Below the pieces are notes generated by a model. It was not told where the DNA came from. It did no database searches and saw nothing but the letters and a program-made list of their open reading frames with translations. From Kryptolebias marmoratus (taxonomy: Eukaryota > Chordata > Actinopteri > Cyprinodontiformes > Rivulidae), in assembly GCF_001649575.2 (NCBI RefSeq), contig NC_051444.1:22219287-22283286 (forward strand): 64,000 nucleotides of DNA, in the 5' to 3' direction. Both the position numbers and the translations under genes were made by a program. This document shows positions 12,666 through 25,500 of this stretch, in pieces. Position 1 is the stretch's first letter, and each line of letters starts with the position of its first letter.

Positions 12666-15205
12666 CTTTAAATATGTCTTGGTTTTCACTGTCTTCTGTA
12701 TGAAATATTTTCATTTGAATGTTGTCAAAATATATTACATATATAAGATACATTTTTCCCACCCTTTAGGATATGTTAAAATGTGAAGTTCACAGCATTG
12801 CTTTGTGGAGCGTATTGTAGCAGCAGCATTTTTCATTCTAGGTCTGCAAAGTGAAGAATTTGGGTGTGTTCTGTGTAAAACAACACCCAGGGCTATGAAA
12901 GTCTTGTTGTTGGTGAGAATCACAAAAGGTGCATAATCGTCTGCCCTTGGATGGAGCTCCCCTCCTGCTCCTACCTGCAACACCAGAAAGGCTTAAATTT
13001 CAATCACTTTGCCAGCAATCTCTGCGCTGACAGCAACTGGGAAGGTGTTTTGCAAACAGCAGGCTTTAAACAGCCGCGGTGTGTGATGCAGCAACAAAGC
13101 AACAGACATGTCAGACAACTGTCCGCGGATTGACCGACTTTGCAACACCTGCAGAGAGACGGGCCTGCAGTGGGACGCGCCTGTTCACACAGGTACACCC
13201 TTCCCTGCAAAAAAATCCCTCGGCTCCTTGCATGTCAAATTCCACAGTCGCCTGACGTCCGCAGACCAGACACCAGCCGTCTCTGCTGCGAGGCTAATAA
13301 ACAAACCACGCTCTGGAACAGCGAGCTTCACAGTTCGGCCGGTCACACACAAACACGCACCAATGAATCTCCACGCAGGGCCTTTTTCTCCGGCTGTTGT
13401 TATCACCGCTTCTACGACCAAAAATGCTGCCAAACTAGCTTGCGCTTCCAAATGAGCGAAAGGCATTCACTGGAGCATTGAACCTTGTTCCAGTTGCGAC
13501 TCGTAAACCCGTAGGATTGGCTAATTGTTTTTGCTCAGTTACCAGACTAAATACCATTAGCAGTACAAGTAGATTTCCATGCATTTCTCAACATCTTATG
13601 CATTCAACCTCTGCAGCGATGCGCTCACCGATAGAGATGGTACAGTGCTGTGTGACTGATTTTATAAGATAGAAACAGGCATAGTTGAAAATGAAACATT
13701 CGTTACTGTCACCACCTTCCATTTGCAAGGATGGGGTTGGTTTGAGACTTTGACTTTCTGAGGTGGAATTCTGACTTTGAGAGGTCGTTCCAACTGAATT
13801 TTCTGATCTGGACCCTAAAATTGAGCCTTTTTGGGTACAAATGGAGCGCATCATTAATTACCCCAAGCCATCAACATTTTTTTCAGCTCTGGTTTGTTGT
13901 GTTCCCACTAAGATCTGACGATAAGATCTTCAGGCCAGATTGGGCAAAGCAGCTCCACAGAACCATGTCGCTTCTCGGCAGCACTGCTCCGCCAAAGGGT
14001 TACTTCTGGTCAGATGGCAGGTTCCAGAGTGGGACAGGAGAACTGTCAAATTAGACTAATAAATCAAGAATATCAGATTGTTTCACAGCTTTTATAAATG
14101 CATCTATCACCACTGCTGTCTTCTGTATGTTGTTGATCGGAACGGTGAAAAAAACAACAACATTTTATTCCTCTTGTAAAAGCAAACAGTGCAGCACACA
14201 TACTTCAATAACTTCTTAGGACTTTTACATTTTTACAATGACTCCATCGTTGAAGATAAAATAAAAATCCAGGCATGTTGCTGGTCACTCAGTGACAGAG
14301 TCAAAGTTCTGGTGGAGCTGTCAAACTGGGTTCTCAGATTATTGATCCTCTTTTCTTTCAGTTCAGATTTCAGGGGGTATGATTGCACAAATAACTGTGT
14401 TTGATTTTGTCGTAGGGCTTTGTGCTGCAGATTTTTAATAGCCGAGCCTCTCTAAACATCTGAGACAAACAGATTTTCAACTCTCCACAGGAGGAATGAA
14501 GACATAAGAGACAATCCAGTTTGCACGAAAACCTCTGTTTTTTCTTCTCTGCTTTTCTCTTTTCCAGGCTTTAAACCCTGCAGAGAAAGATGTGGGACAT
14601 AAGTAGAATCATTTTTAGTATTTCATTACTAAAAAAACCCAAAACAAACCATAATCCTCCACGCACACACAGCAACAGTTGCCTTGTTTTTTTTTTCTTT
14701 TTACATTCACATTTCTAATAGATTGTCTTTGGAGAGCTGTACTCAGCCAGTCAGAAGGATTTTGTGTTCTTTCACCACCTTGAAGGTTCAGGGTTTCAAT
14801 TCAACTCCAACCACACAAAGAGGTTTCCTGGGCAAAAAATTCTACCCAGGTAATGCGCTTCGGCCCTGGTTCCTGCAATCAGAATAGAGCGGATTCAAAA
14901 CATACACCAGAAACAGAACCCTGGATTTTGAACAAGGCTCCTGCACTGGAACCTTTGGCGGAGAGGCACGGTCAGAGAGCCCAATACTGTGAGAAACAAA
15001 CAAAAAAAAATGAAAACATAGACCAAATCTGAGGTGAAGACAGCAGAAACTGAGATAAGCGAGAAGCTGCGACATTCTGCAGCTGGGCTAATAACTGCTG
15101 GAGGAGAACTTCCATATTCAAAACAACCTACACCACCTGGTTATTTCCTGATACAGCCGAACAATAAAACCTCCAAAACAAGACTGATTTAAAGTGGGTA
15201 AAGAA
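12666..15205. other. Unrecognised; moderately GC-rich patch at 12950-13480
   Basis: The patch holds overlapping open frames on both strands, none with a recognisable product. No repeat named. The rest is AT-rich. Confidence 0.4.
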
Positions 15206-15208
15206 AGT

Positions 15209-15253
15209 GGATGGATGGATGGATGGATGGATGGATGGATGGATGGATGGATG
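15209..15253. repeat. (GGAT)n microsatellite
   Basis: About eleven uninterrupted GGAT units. Confidence 0.95.
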
Positions 15254-15999
15254 TGTTTTTCCATATTTTCATATTCACAGCATGGCTCTGTTACCATTCT
15301 CTCATCTAAAGGGATAGAATTTGGAGCTCTCCATCCACTTTTGTAACCAACATGTAAATGGACAGAGGGGTTTGTTTACAGATTCTGAAGCAGGAAAAAA
15401 AAGAAGAACTGGAATTTTCCTGATCATAGCCAGAGGAACTCTGGGTTGTCTGACCCCATCCCGCAAGACACAGGGAAAAAAAAAGAAAAGAAAAACGCAC
15501 AAGTCTTCATGCAGGGTGAGGATCTGAATCCTTTGCGGTGAACATGGATTAGTTTAATATGGAGCAACGCATTAGCAGCTGTAATGGAAAGAAAAATGCC
15601 AGCTGTCTCTCTTATTTACTTGGATAAGTTTGATTATTTCCTACCAAGTGTGTGTTTCGGTAAACACAGTTTGACATGAAAAGCCCTGTCCCTTCAGAGG
15701 AGTTCAGCTGGAAAGTTACCCAGGAGTCCACTACAGGCCCACACATGCCTACCAGGGAATGTTTGTCTGTCAGGAAGAGATTCCATGTCTGCTCACCTCT
15801 TCTCACTTTTTTTTTCTTTTAAAGAAAACAAAACTCCCCAAAACTGCCATGTCTCAGGGAACTGCAGGTGGCACACAACTTCATACCTGACGTGATGTCT
15901 AGGCTTTATTTCACTTTTATTTAGCTATTTGTTTGTTTGTTTGTTTTGTTGCGAATCTGCTCAGGGAAAAAAAACGCGTTTCCGTGCCCCCGTGCTTTA

Positions 16000-16900
16000 G
16001 GCTATTCCGCAGCCCCCATCCCCTCCTGCCTCCACCTTACACAACTCCCGGGGAGCTGGTGCTCACCTGGGGCTCTGGCTGCGTGTGGGAGGGGAATCAT
16101 TACCTGAGGAAACCAGCAGCCACTTCCTCCTCCGCCCTCTCTGCGCACAGGTGTGTACAGGTGAGAGAAGACCGACCCGCTTGTTTCCGTTCAGCCAAGC
16201 AGCTCTCTGGATCCGAGGGAGGAAAGGTAACTTTCTGATTCCACCTTTTTTATTTTTAAACCATGCTTTATATATTATCTTTCCTTGTTAAGTTTAGTAG
16301 GATTTTTTTCGTGTTTGAGTCAATACATTGTATCCGGGTTCATGCTCTTTGCTTTAGTAAAAGTAAAAGTAAAAATAAAAATAAACTGTCTGCGGCAGAT
16401 TTTGGAGAGTTTTGCTTCACGCGCAAGAGCTTCTGTTTGGTTGGAGAAGAGATGTTTGAGGCACGGTGGGTGTGGTGGACGTGGGTGGTCCTCGGGTCCC
16501 CTGGAACTGCGGGAAACCCTGTCCCTGACGCGTCTCGTACGTAAATCGCCTTCGTTCGACGGGAGGTTCGCAGCAGCCCGTGGCGGGTGGTAACCAGCCA
16601 CCGGCGCAAACCCCACGGCTGCTCCGTTCAGAGCCGGAGTCGGTGCAGCTTCAGCAGAGAGGTGTTCCAGCCGTGCGGAGCTCGGACTCCGAGAAGGAGC
16701 ACGGCAAGGTGCGCTCTGATGGAGGAGCACCGCCCCCCTCCGCCGCGAGCATGTTGGCTTCCCCGGCTGGCTCAGCGAGACGCGCCAGCTGGAGGACGGT
16801 GCTGCGTTCAGGCTCCGTAGGAATTAGCAACGCTCTGAAAACCAAGCTCCCCNNNNNNNNNNNNNNNNNNNNNNNNNNNNNNNNNNNNNNNNNNNCCCCC
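16000..16900 (+). promoter_or_regulatory. GC-rich block, possible alternative promoter or noncoding first exon
   Basis: The block has high CpG content, unlike its flanks. A possible exon ends at a donor AAAG|GTAACT (16215/16216), with another GC-rich stretch at 16500-16852 running into a gap bounded by C homopolymers. Open frames exist on both strands (for example 16320-16730 minus) but show no recognisable protein. It could be an upstream ano1 promoter, a separate transcript, or neither. Confidence 0.3.
16853..16895. other. Assembly gap (43 N) bounded by C runs
   Basis: CCCC on the left and 13 C on the right. Confidence 1.
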
Positions 16901-17599
16901 CCCCCCCCAGGTCCTCTAAAATTTCTCGATTTTAGAGTGTGAGAAGCACTCCAAGCGCTTAAGCTCTTTGCACAGAGCCTATTATCTGTTCCAGAAAAAG
17001 ACGGACAAAGCCATCTATGAGCTTGCTTTAACACCCTTTTTTATAGTCCAGCTCTGTTTTGTGCGAGTTTTTTATTTGCATTATATTTAAACCACAAAGT
17101 AGCTAACCAAACACACTCTGTTTGCTAATCTTTGTGTGGAAGGTGAGCAGTGGAGGTTAATCTTTCCACTTTGTGCCCCCACCTGAGTGGGTTAGGTTCA
17201 ACTTAAAGGGGTCAGAAGTTAAGATGAGTAAAGGAGACACAACTAGGGATTTTACAAACATCAGCCTACTTTCAGTTTATAGATTGTATTGTATAAATAC
17301 TACTGCTACTACTACCTTTCTAAGTGAAATCATTAATACTGGGGCAGCTGCCAAGGCAATTCTTTTGATGCAGCATGGATACAGGGTGACCCAAACTGTG
17401 AAAGTATGAATTGACAGGTGAATATCATGTTTACAGGATATGTTTAGATTCTGCTTTCTCCATCGTGGAGCCAGTCTTCATGTTTGATTGTTTTTGTTTT
17501 TACAACCACCCCCCAGCAAACTTTAGATCACAACGATTGCCATTCTGAGTCTGCTTTTGGTTCGAGTCTTCTTGGGTTTAGTCGGTTGTAGCTCAAGGA

Positions 17600-17970
17600 T
17601 TGTGTCCTTGAACCTGGTTTTAGGTTCATTTAACTGTTTCCTTTGTGCGTTTCAAATGGTTTTACTTCCTGTTTCGACCTCCAGTTCACGCCTGAGCTCT
17701 GATTATCTGTGTTTTTCTGGTATTTAAGCCCCTTGCTTCTTCTCCTCTCTTCGCGGCGTGACTGTAGCTTGCTCCGTGCCTGAGTCCTGTTATTTCTGGG
17801 TCTTCTGCATGCGTTTTGAATTTCCTGCCCTGCAGCACCTTTTGTTGTTGTTTTTGTTTTTATTTTTATTTTTTCTTAATTGGTTTAATCCGCCTGCTTC
17901 CTGCTTGGTGACTCTGCATTTCGGGTCCGTGCTGCTCGCCACCTGACACCGTACCCTGAAACAACCTGTC
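17600..17970 (+). repeat. Possible LTR-like sequence
   Basis: Pyrimidine-rich text with ggtatttaagccccttgctt and clustered cctgcttcctgcttggtgac resembles the R/U5 region of fish LTR elements, but I cannot identify both ends or a target duplication. Confidence 0.25.
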
Positions 17971-18828
17971 CAGATGTGAGCCATTTGTAGGTTCAGGTCA
18001 TGTTCCATTACCTTTGTTTCCTTTTCATATTTGACACTGCAGCGTGTTTGAGTCACATCCGAGTGAGCAGAGGCACTAAGGCAAGGAACCGAGTGGTTGG
18101 AGGGTTTTTTTTTTTTTGTTCCAATGATGCTGAAATTTCTCCAAAGTTTGCCAAGAATTTTCCCTGTAGCCTTATTTACAAAACAGCCAGCAGCAGGTTG
18201 CGTGCAAACAGCAACGTGGCCTGTGTGAAAAACACAAGACAATGTGGGTGGAGAGGGAACGTGTTGGAGCACTTACAGTAAATCGGCTCCCAGAGCTTTC
18301 CGTGTGATTGATGCACAGCGAGCTCGGGATCTTAAATGTAAAGGCTGTCATCGCATGTTTGATCACTGGTGTCATGGCAAGTCGGCCAGTGTTCTAAACA
18401 CTTGAATGTCCCCCCCCTCCTCCTCCTCTAACATAAGTTTAGAAGAGCAGCCAAAGCTCTCAGCATCAAACTGTGAGAAGTTTACACTCGGATACATCAA
18501 AAAGGACATATCTGTTTGATTCTGTTTTAAACATGTCGTTCTTTTGAAGCCACGAAAAGCCATCCCCAGATGAAGTGCTCCGACACACACTAGTCACGTC
18601 ACGTTCGTTTTCCTGTTTTTGTTGTAATGCATGTGAGGCATGTGTGAGCTCTGAGCTGCTTGTCCAATTCAGGAACTTTAAAAGTGTTCAATGCGTTTCA
18701 AACTGACCAGTTTTTTTGTTGTTGTTGTTGTTTTAAAAGCTTCAAACCAGCCAACACGGGCTGGGGGTCCCCTTTTTGACAGGTGCTTGCATTGAATGAG
18801 AAGCTGGCAGGAAACAGTCGCCCCCCCC

Positions 18829-18911
18829 NNNNNNNNNNNNNNNNNNNNNNNNNNNNNNNNNNNNNNNNNNNNNNNNNNNNNNNNNNNNNNNNNNNNNNNN
18901 NNNNNNNNNNN
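18829..18911. other. Assembly gap (83 N) beside a C run
   Basis: Eight C bases precede the gap; the putative promoter follows. Confidence 1.
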
Positions 18912-19319
18912 CCTCTCTCGTTTTCCTGCGGGAATTGAATGCAACGTGACGCGTTTTGCAGCGCTCTCCTGCACGATTTGCGCGAAACCCTCTCTGAGCG
19001 GCTTTATTATTACTATTATTATTGTCATATTTAAACCATTTTTTATTTATTATTTTTCCTTTTTGTACGGGTCGTGCCGTCTCCACGGAGAGCAGCACAG
19101 CTCCACGCGCGCGCGCAGCTCAGAGGCGTTCTGGCATAACGTGAGCTGGGCTCGACTCCCCGAGAAAACACCCCCCCCTCCTGGAGAAGCGCACCCTGCT
19201 CGGTTTAAACCCACTCGCATATATACACAGGCTACATGCACGCCTTTTTTTCTCTCTTGGATAAAATTGGTTGTGCAGAAAACCGACAGATCCTGAGTGG
19301 TCAGCTTCCTTAAGAAAAG

Positions 19320-19373
19320 ATGGAAAGCTCTCTGAGCAGCGTTTCCATGCAACAGCAGCTCAGGCGGCTGTGA
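19320..19373 (+). promoter_or_regulatory. Upstream ORF 1 in putative ano1 leader
   Basis: ATG at 19320, 17 codons (MESSLSSVSMQQQLRRL) and TGA. It is in the same frame as the proposed main start, separated from it by this stop. It may reduce translation if the leader is transcribed as proposed. Confidence 0.35.
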
Positions 19374-19380
19374 GGAGCAG

Positions 19381-19414
<34 letters not shown>

Positions 19415-19434
19415 AGGGAACCACGGCTCTGTAG
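19381..19434 (+). promoter_or_regulatory. Upstream ORF 2 with (CTG)10 poly-leucine
   Basis: ATG at 19381 is followed by ten CTG codons (19384-19413), then QGTTAL and TAG. The tract is both a triplet microsatellite and, if translated, Met-Leu10. It ends 53 nt before the proposed main ATG. Confidence 0.35.
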
Positions 19435-19487
19435 ATCTGGTGGGGTGGGGGATCTGTAACCCCCCCCCAGCGTTCTCGTTAAAACCG

Positions 19488-19548
19488 ATGGAGCGACAAA
19501 ATGAGCCAGTCGGGGGCTCGACCCAGCGTGATGGCCCAGAGGAGCGCG
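19488..19548 (+). CDS. ano1: Proposed first coding exon of ano1 (start codon to donor)
   Basis: The ATG at 19488 opens 20 codons (MERQNEP...) and stops at a strong donor, GCG|GTAAGA, leaving one base. The next supported exon at 27835 needs exactly one base (G+GT = Gly), so the phase fits. No other ATG in this frame occurs after the in-frame TGA at 19371-19373. I chose this start because of the donor, phase and GC-rich promoter-like setting, not because of protein similarity: the first 70 residues of anoctamins vary too much to recognise. An alternative start is the ATG at 27891 in exon 2, which has a better context (GCCATGATG). Confidence 0.55.
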
Positions 19549-22500
19549 GTAAGAGAATTTTATTTTGGATATATATATATTTTTTTTACCTGCAGCTTTT
19601 GCGCGAATTCTGTAAATGCATGTGGACCGACGAAGATCGACGGAGATGTCCTTTAATTGAAGTCCGTCCGTCTGATTGAGGATGTTGGTGCTGATGTTGG
19701 ACGCAGTGATCCAGAAGAACCACTTGTGTCCTCAGATCAGAGCGACACCAAGTTTGACTTTTAGGCTGATGCTGGTGGCTTGTAGTGTAGGGTACATGAG
19801 TTTGGACAGTGTGCACATAGACATGCTGGTTCCTGACATGACTTTAACTTTAAATACTTTTTACTATTGCTTAATGGGAGATTAGTTCCACCCTGTAGGT
19901 TTCATGGTTTTACAGAATAATGGAAAAAAAAATAACTTTTATTAATAATTTCTTTCTGATATGGTGTGAATTCCATGATCATACCCCTGAATAAAGAGTT
20001 TGTTTAGTTTGAAAAAAAAAAATCTGAAGTTTTTCATGTACTTTTTCTAATATTATAGATGGGATACAATAGTTCATCCACCTGCTGAAATAAGAGAGAG
20101 CAAAATCATTATTCTTTTAGTCTTTTAGGGGGCAGCAAAAAAGGTTTTATATCAAGATTGACATGTAAAATTACATCAAGTTATTATAATAACGTTTCTT
20201 GGCCCACCTGAAAACCTGTGGTTCAGTGGAAAATTCTTTCAAACTTTATTATCTGCTGTCTCTCTCCCTCTCTCAAAAAAAAAAAAAAAAAAAAGGAATG
20301 CGAACAATTATGGTTTTTGCCTGCATGTTTGTGTGTCTGTTACCAAATTATCTCATAAACCACTGAACAGATTTTAATGAAACTTTTGGGAAATAATCAT
20401 CAGATCTACCTCTACAGCTGATTAACTTTTGGAGCCAATCCAGATTAAGATGGATGCCACAGCTAAATAACTTTAATAAACACACAAATGGCTATAAGTC
20501 AGTCACTTTTACAAATGTTGTGCAAAAATGTGGTGTGGTAGTCACTGACAGTCAGTCACAACACATACTCCCAAGTGCTACTCATTGCACAAGATCTTTG
20601 CTTAAAAATGTAGCATGAACTGTTGGCGCCAACCCTGTTTGTCTGTTAGGTTATCTTAGTCTAAAACTCTAGCATGAAAGACAGCATGCAATATGCATTT
20701 ACGTCAAGGAATGCTAGGCCTTTATTACTCTTTAGTCCTCTTTATTCAAGCATTAAATTAACAATAAATACATTTTGGGGGTTAGTCTAAATGAAAATTG
20801 TCAATTTGTCCTTTTCACTTAAAAAATGAATCTATATACAGTTTTAAAAAAAATGCTTATACCCATTTTTTTCTATTTCCCCACTCCTTTGTTGCTTAAG
20901 CCCCCTTCACACCAGATAAATAATGTTCTACCAGAACAGTGATGGTGTTTGCAGGGTGATGGCTTCAGGTGTGCATTAGGACTACAGTGGGCGCCCAATT
21001 ACATATGATGGATGGATAGATCCAGGGTGGTTTTGAGCATGCACAGAACCTCTGTAATGGGGTTGTGGTGGTTCAATGTCCTGTTGGCAGTGTATTGGGC
21101 CTTTGGGTGGAGTGGACTGTGGTGGACTGATGCATGATGTGGGGCATCAGCATGCTCGCTGGTTTAGCTTAGTCATGGAGAATTTGACATTTGCAATTTA
21201 TTGCTACCCTTTTAACTTTAATATTGTTTGAAAATGCATTCAACCCCCTGAAAAGAAATGAATTTGTTTTAAAGAAGTACTGTGAAAATTTGTATGTGGA
21301 ACAAATTTTTCCCATTAAGAATAAAAGAAATTAAAATAATTCTTTCTTCGCCCTCTTCCCCGAGACACACACACAGCCTTCATAATCATGGTCATTTTCA
21401 GCTCATTAAAGGCATTATTCCTGCCTAATAACATTGTTCAAAGCATAATACAGTGAAACATTAACAAAATAATAAATAATGAAAGCAGTAAACCATTTCT
21501 GTAATACACCTCCCTCTTTGAGGAATTGCGACTGCCACGGGAGACGCAGTGCGTGGGCGGAGGAGGTTATTGTGGAAGGATAATCCCCTTCTATTATGAC
21601 TTTTGGGAAGTCAGCAGGGTTGCTCTCCCTCCTCAGGAGTTTAGCACTGGGTCTGCTCGACACAACTTCACACGTTCTGCAGCCCTGGCTTTACTCACGT
21701 CGTCTTTTTTCCCCCGAACTGACAGCACTCGCCTGACTGTCTCTGCAGGCTTGCACTGAACAAGGCGTTTGCTTCCGCCTTGGCTTCAAAATGTCACAAA
21801 AATGTGCCATAACATTGCCATCGTACCGATTTGTGCTGCACGAGGCAACCGCTTTCTTTGTTCGATGCTGCGCACAGAAGCCACGTCGTGCACACCTCAT
21901 GAGCGGCGCTGCAAGTGAGTTCAAGTTCATTGTAGGGGGAGACACAACACCCCTGGTGCTTCAGGATCCCAAACACAACAGGGTGTTGCAAGGTTTTTTT
22001 TGTAAAGCAATCACAGCAGAACGAGACCCACGTTACATATCAGTCACGCACTTACATTGTTTTTGCAGCCACTGAGCTGAATTGTAAATGGTGAGGTTTG
22101 TATGGAAACCATGAGGATCCAGAATGCAGACAAATGAAGCAGACGGAACTAGGTGGAAAATGACTTTAATGAGGGCAGCAAAACAAACTAAAGAGACAAA
22201 AACCAAAATGCAGGAGCAGAGAATAACAGAAGCAAGAGGAGCAAGAAACTGTAGGAACTATAGCCCCACGTCATGGATATGCTGCTGCTGCTGGCACCAT
22301 GCTCTCCCATGCGCTGCTCAGAACCGCTGCCACCACGACCATTAACCTTCCCAACCTCACTACCAAAGTTTTGTGCATGCTCAGAGTTATTGTGGATTTA
22401 TCATGCATTAGGACACATAATCGGGAGCCCACTGTGTTTCTAATAGGCTCCTGGAGCCCTTGCAAAGACCCTGCAAAGACCATCCATGTTCTGGTTGATT

Positions 22501-25500
22501 TCTTTCTTCTTTACACCACAGTGGGTCATCACCCAGTGTAAAGAGGACCTTAGTACTTCCCACAGTGGTCTCATGCCTGGGCCATAATCTCACCATGCCA
22601 TGAGCGCTGTGCAAGTGCGCCATGATCTTGTGAGTAGCTTCATCCTGACGCATTCTGAGAGAGAGTCATCCCAAGCGGAGCCCTGGGTATGGTGAGATGA
22701 AGGGCTTAGGATCTTCATAGAAATATGCTGTTGTGAGCTGGGTAGGGTTACAAGAGAGCAGTTAGGGCTATTTGGTGGGTACTGATGATGCAGGAGCATC
22801 TTGATTGCCTTCACACTAAAAGAGGCTTTTTAAATCTGATGTGATCTAGTCACATTTTCATAGGTCATGGGCAGCCTAGTGGGGGTCTTAATCCAGTGTG
22901 AAGGGGGGTTTACAAATATGGTTTTAACAGTGTTTTTGTACACGTTGTATCATGTAGATCATGGGTGTCAAACTCCTGGCCTCAAGGGCCACTGTCCTGG
23001 AAGTTTTAGGTTTTTCTGCTTCAACACGCCTGATTTAAATGGTTTAATTACCTCCTCACCAAATCAGCAAGTTCTCCAGAAGCATGTCCCCAGGTCTTAA
23101 TTTAAAGCGTTTAAAAGCAAGAACACATCTAAAACATGCAGGAGAGCGGCCCCAGAGGAACAGAGTTTGACATGTGATGTAGATGATTTGTGAATACCAT
23201 GACAAAGTGCAGCAATTCAATTTTTTTTTACAATTTTCTGACATGTTTGTTGTCTCCCACAAAACAAGAACACAAAAACATAGCCAAAGTTGAAAATCTG
23301 TATTGGTTCTTATGCTTGTTTGAACATGCCATCCAAATCTCTCTGAGCCAGAACCTTCAACAACCGTTGGCACATCTCATTCAGTTTTAAATTTCTGTGG
23401 AAGTTTCTTCTTCCACTGTCTTCCCAGCCTTGGCAACTTGACATGTGTTTCACACTGGATGGCTTTTGCATGTCAAAGATATTTCGGAGCAGGTAGAGCA
23501 ACTCCTGCCTGTCTTCGCTGGGTGTTCCCAGTGCTAGTTCTCAAGGCAACAAGCAAATAATATTTGGACACTTTTGCATGTTAAATACGTCCTGTCTTTA
23601 CATGCTTGCTTTACATGTTTCCTCTGTCTAATCTCCACTGCTTGGGCAGATTCAAAGCATTGGCACAAATGGGTAAATAGTTGCGCAAAGGATTGGCTTG
23701 GGCTGTGGCGGAGCAGACTTTACATTTCAGACAGATGGATCAGACATGTATGTACGTGCTGTTTTTTACTGAAAACTTCACACGCTACTACTGGCAACCA
23801 AATCCAAGACCCACGCTGGGCGTTACCGCTTTACGCAATCTGCCGAGACATTTGGCTGATAGTAGCAAGTCTTAAGTTAAATGTAGACACACGTTGACAC
23901 AGAAAACTGGTTTTTAACATAGACATTTACGCAACGTGACAACCTCTTCTGTGGCAACATAAAGTCACTATTTATACAAGAGCAACAACATAAGAAATTT
24001 GCGGCGGGGTTCAGATGAAGGATAGTATGCAAAACACAAAGACATGTTTACAAGAATAAACCTGCCTTTCCAGACATGTGATATCAAGTTTGCCTCGGGT
24101 ATTTTTCTGTTTTACCCAATGCTATCTTTGTCATGAATCTTGCATGAATCACACATGACACAGACAAGTCTGAGCAGGTATTAGATGCTGGGTAGGGCCA
24201 GAGAAACCCTGACACAATATTTACCATATTGTTAGCTGTTGGCATTGAAAGGGATTTGAATTAAGGACACGATTTGCACAACAATACAGTTCCGATAGTG
24301 CTATTATATTAGGCATGGATAATTAAAGCTGTTAAAATAAACTATTGAACTGAATGGTTTTGTTTCCTGTGCCTACGGTGGCCATTTTTGTCACCGAAGT
24401 CTTTTTGGATTTGCAAACAGGTTTGTCTTTTAATGAAATCAACATTCAAGGGATCAAAAAAGTGCTAATTTTTACACAGTTAGATCTTTACTTTGCTCTT
24501 CACATTTTCTTTTTGCTGCGTACCTACATTTTACTGGTTGAAAGCACCAATAACAAGTGCAAAATTCCCAATAAATTGGAAAACTATTTTATCCCCTCGG
24601 GTGCTCTGCTTTCCTCTCGTTGTCCAGAAAGCATGCCGAATTGATAAATTGATTTTAGATTGGCTGTAGGAATTGGTGCGACCTCGCTGTGACCTGTAGT
24701 GGACTGAAGCTTAGTAAAGGTTCTGCCACACATTTTGCTTAAAGGGATTTCTAATAGACTCTCCAGCCACAGGTAGATGGAAAATAAGTAAGTACCAATA
24801 TGTGTTAAAAGTGTAGTTTTACTACTTGCTTTAGCCATGCGCTCTGCATTTTGATGCACTGCTAAATAGATTTAGGAACATTTGCTAACCTTTCTGACTG
24901 TATGATAGCGATAGTCTCCCAATATATTACTCCTTCTTTTACCCTTGACCAACCAGAGACATAACAGTAGATAAGCTCTCCATTACTTCATGTGATTGTT
25001 CAAATTGTAATGTAGTTGTAAAGAGCTTTATCTTGCAGTGAATGATACCGCTGTAGACTTTATTTAAACCCCACCTCCCAATGATTGACGACCTCTTTAT
25101 ATCATGAAAAGCAGCCAGAATGTGGCGCATCTAGTCACTGGAGTTTTTAACCCATTTCTCAAGACCAAACTGCTCCCGTTCCTTCAAGTTGGATGGGTGC
25201 TGCTTCTGTACAACAATCTTTAAATCATATCAGAGATTCTCAACTGGATTAAGGTCTGGTATATTCCACGATCACAGTTCTGGGATCCTCTTTTGTCTCT
25301 GGCTTGTGTAGAGAGTTTCTTGGTTTTTATGGCGTGTCTTGCTTGGTGGCAGCTTTTCCCACATGGATGATGATATTGATTCTGGAGGCTATCAGAACAG
25401 GTGTCCATAAACTGAGATCACTTGACACCTAAATAGCCCACAGGGGATCTTATTTGTCTAAATATGTCTTCTGAAGGTAATGGTTGGGGGTTCAAAGCAA

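Larger units (their letters stand above)
18912..19487 (+). promoter_or_regulatory. GC-rich putative promoter and 5' UTR of ano1
   Basis: Compared with the AT-rich flanks this stretch is GC-rich with CpG runs (for example cacgcgcgcgcgcag near 19103). A TATATA box at 19220-19225 lies about 30 bp before a pyrimidine-rich run at 19245-19258 that could hold the start site. The putative leader then carries two short upstream ORFs. Inference from base composition and position only. Confidence 0.4.

Noticed and set aside
12951..13481. Overlapping open frames on both strands in a GC-richer patch
   Set aside because: Frames overlap on both strands without homology, as expected from fewer AT-rich stop codons.
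16320..16730. 136-codon minus-strand open frame in GC-rich DNA
   Set aside because: GC-rich sequence has few stops; the product is low complexity Pro/Arg/Ala text.
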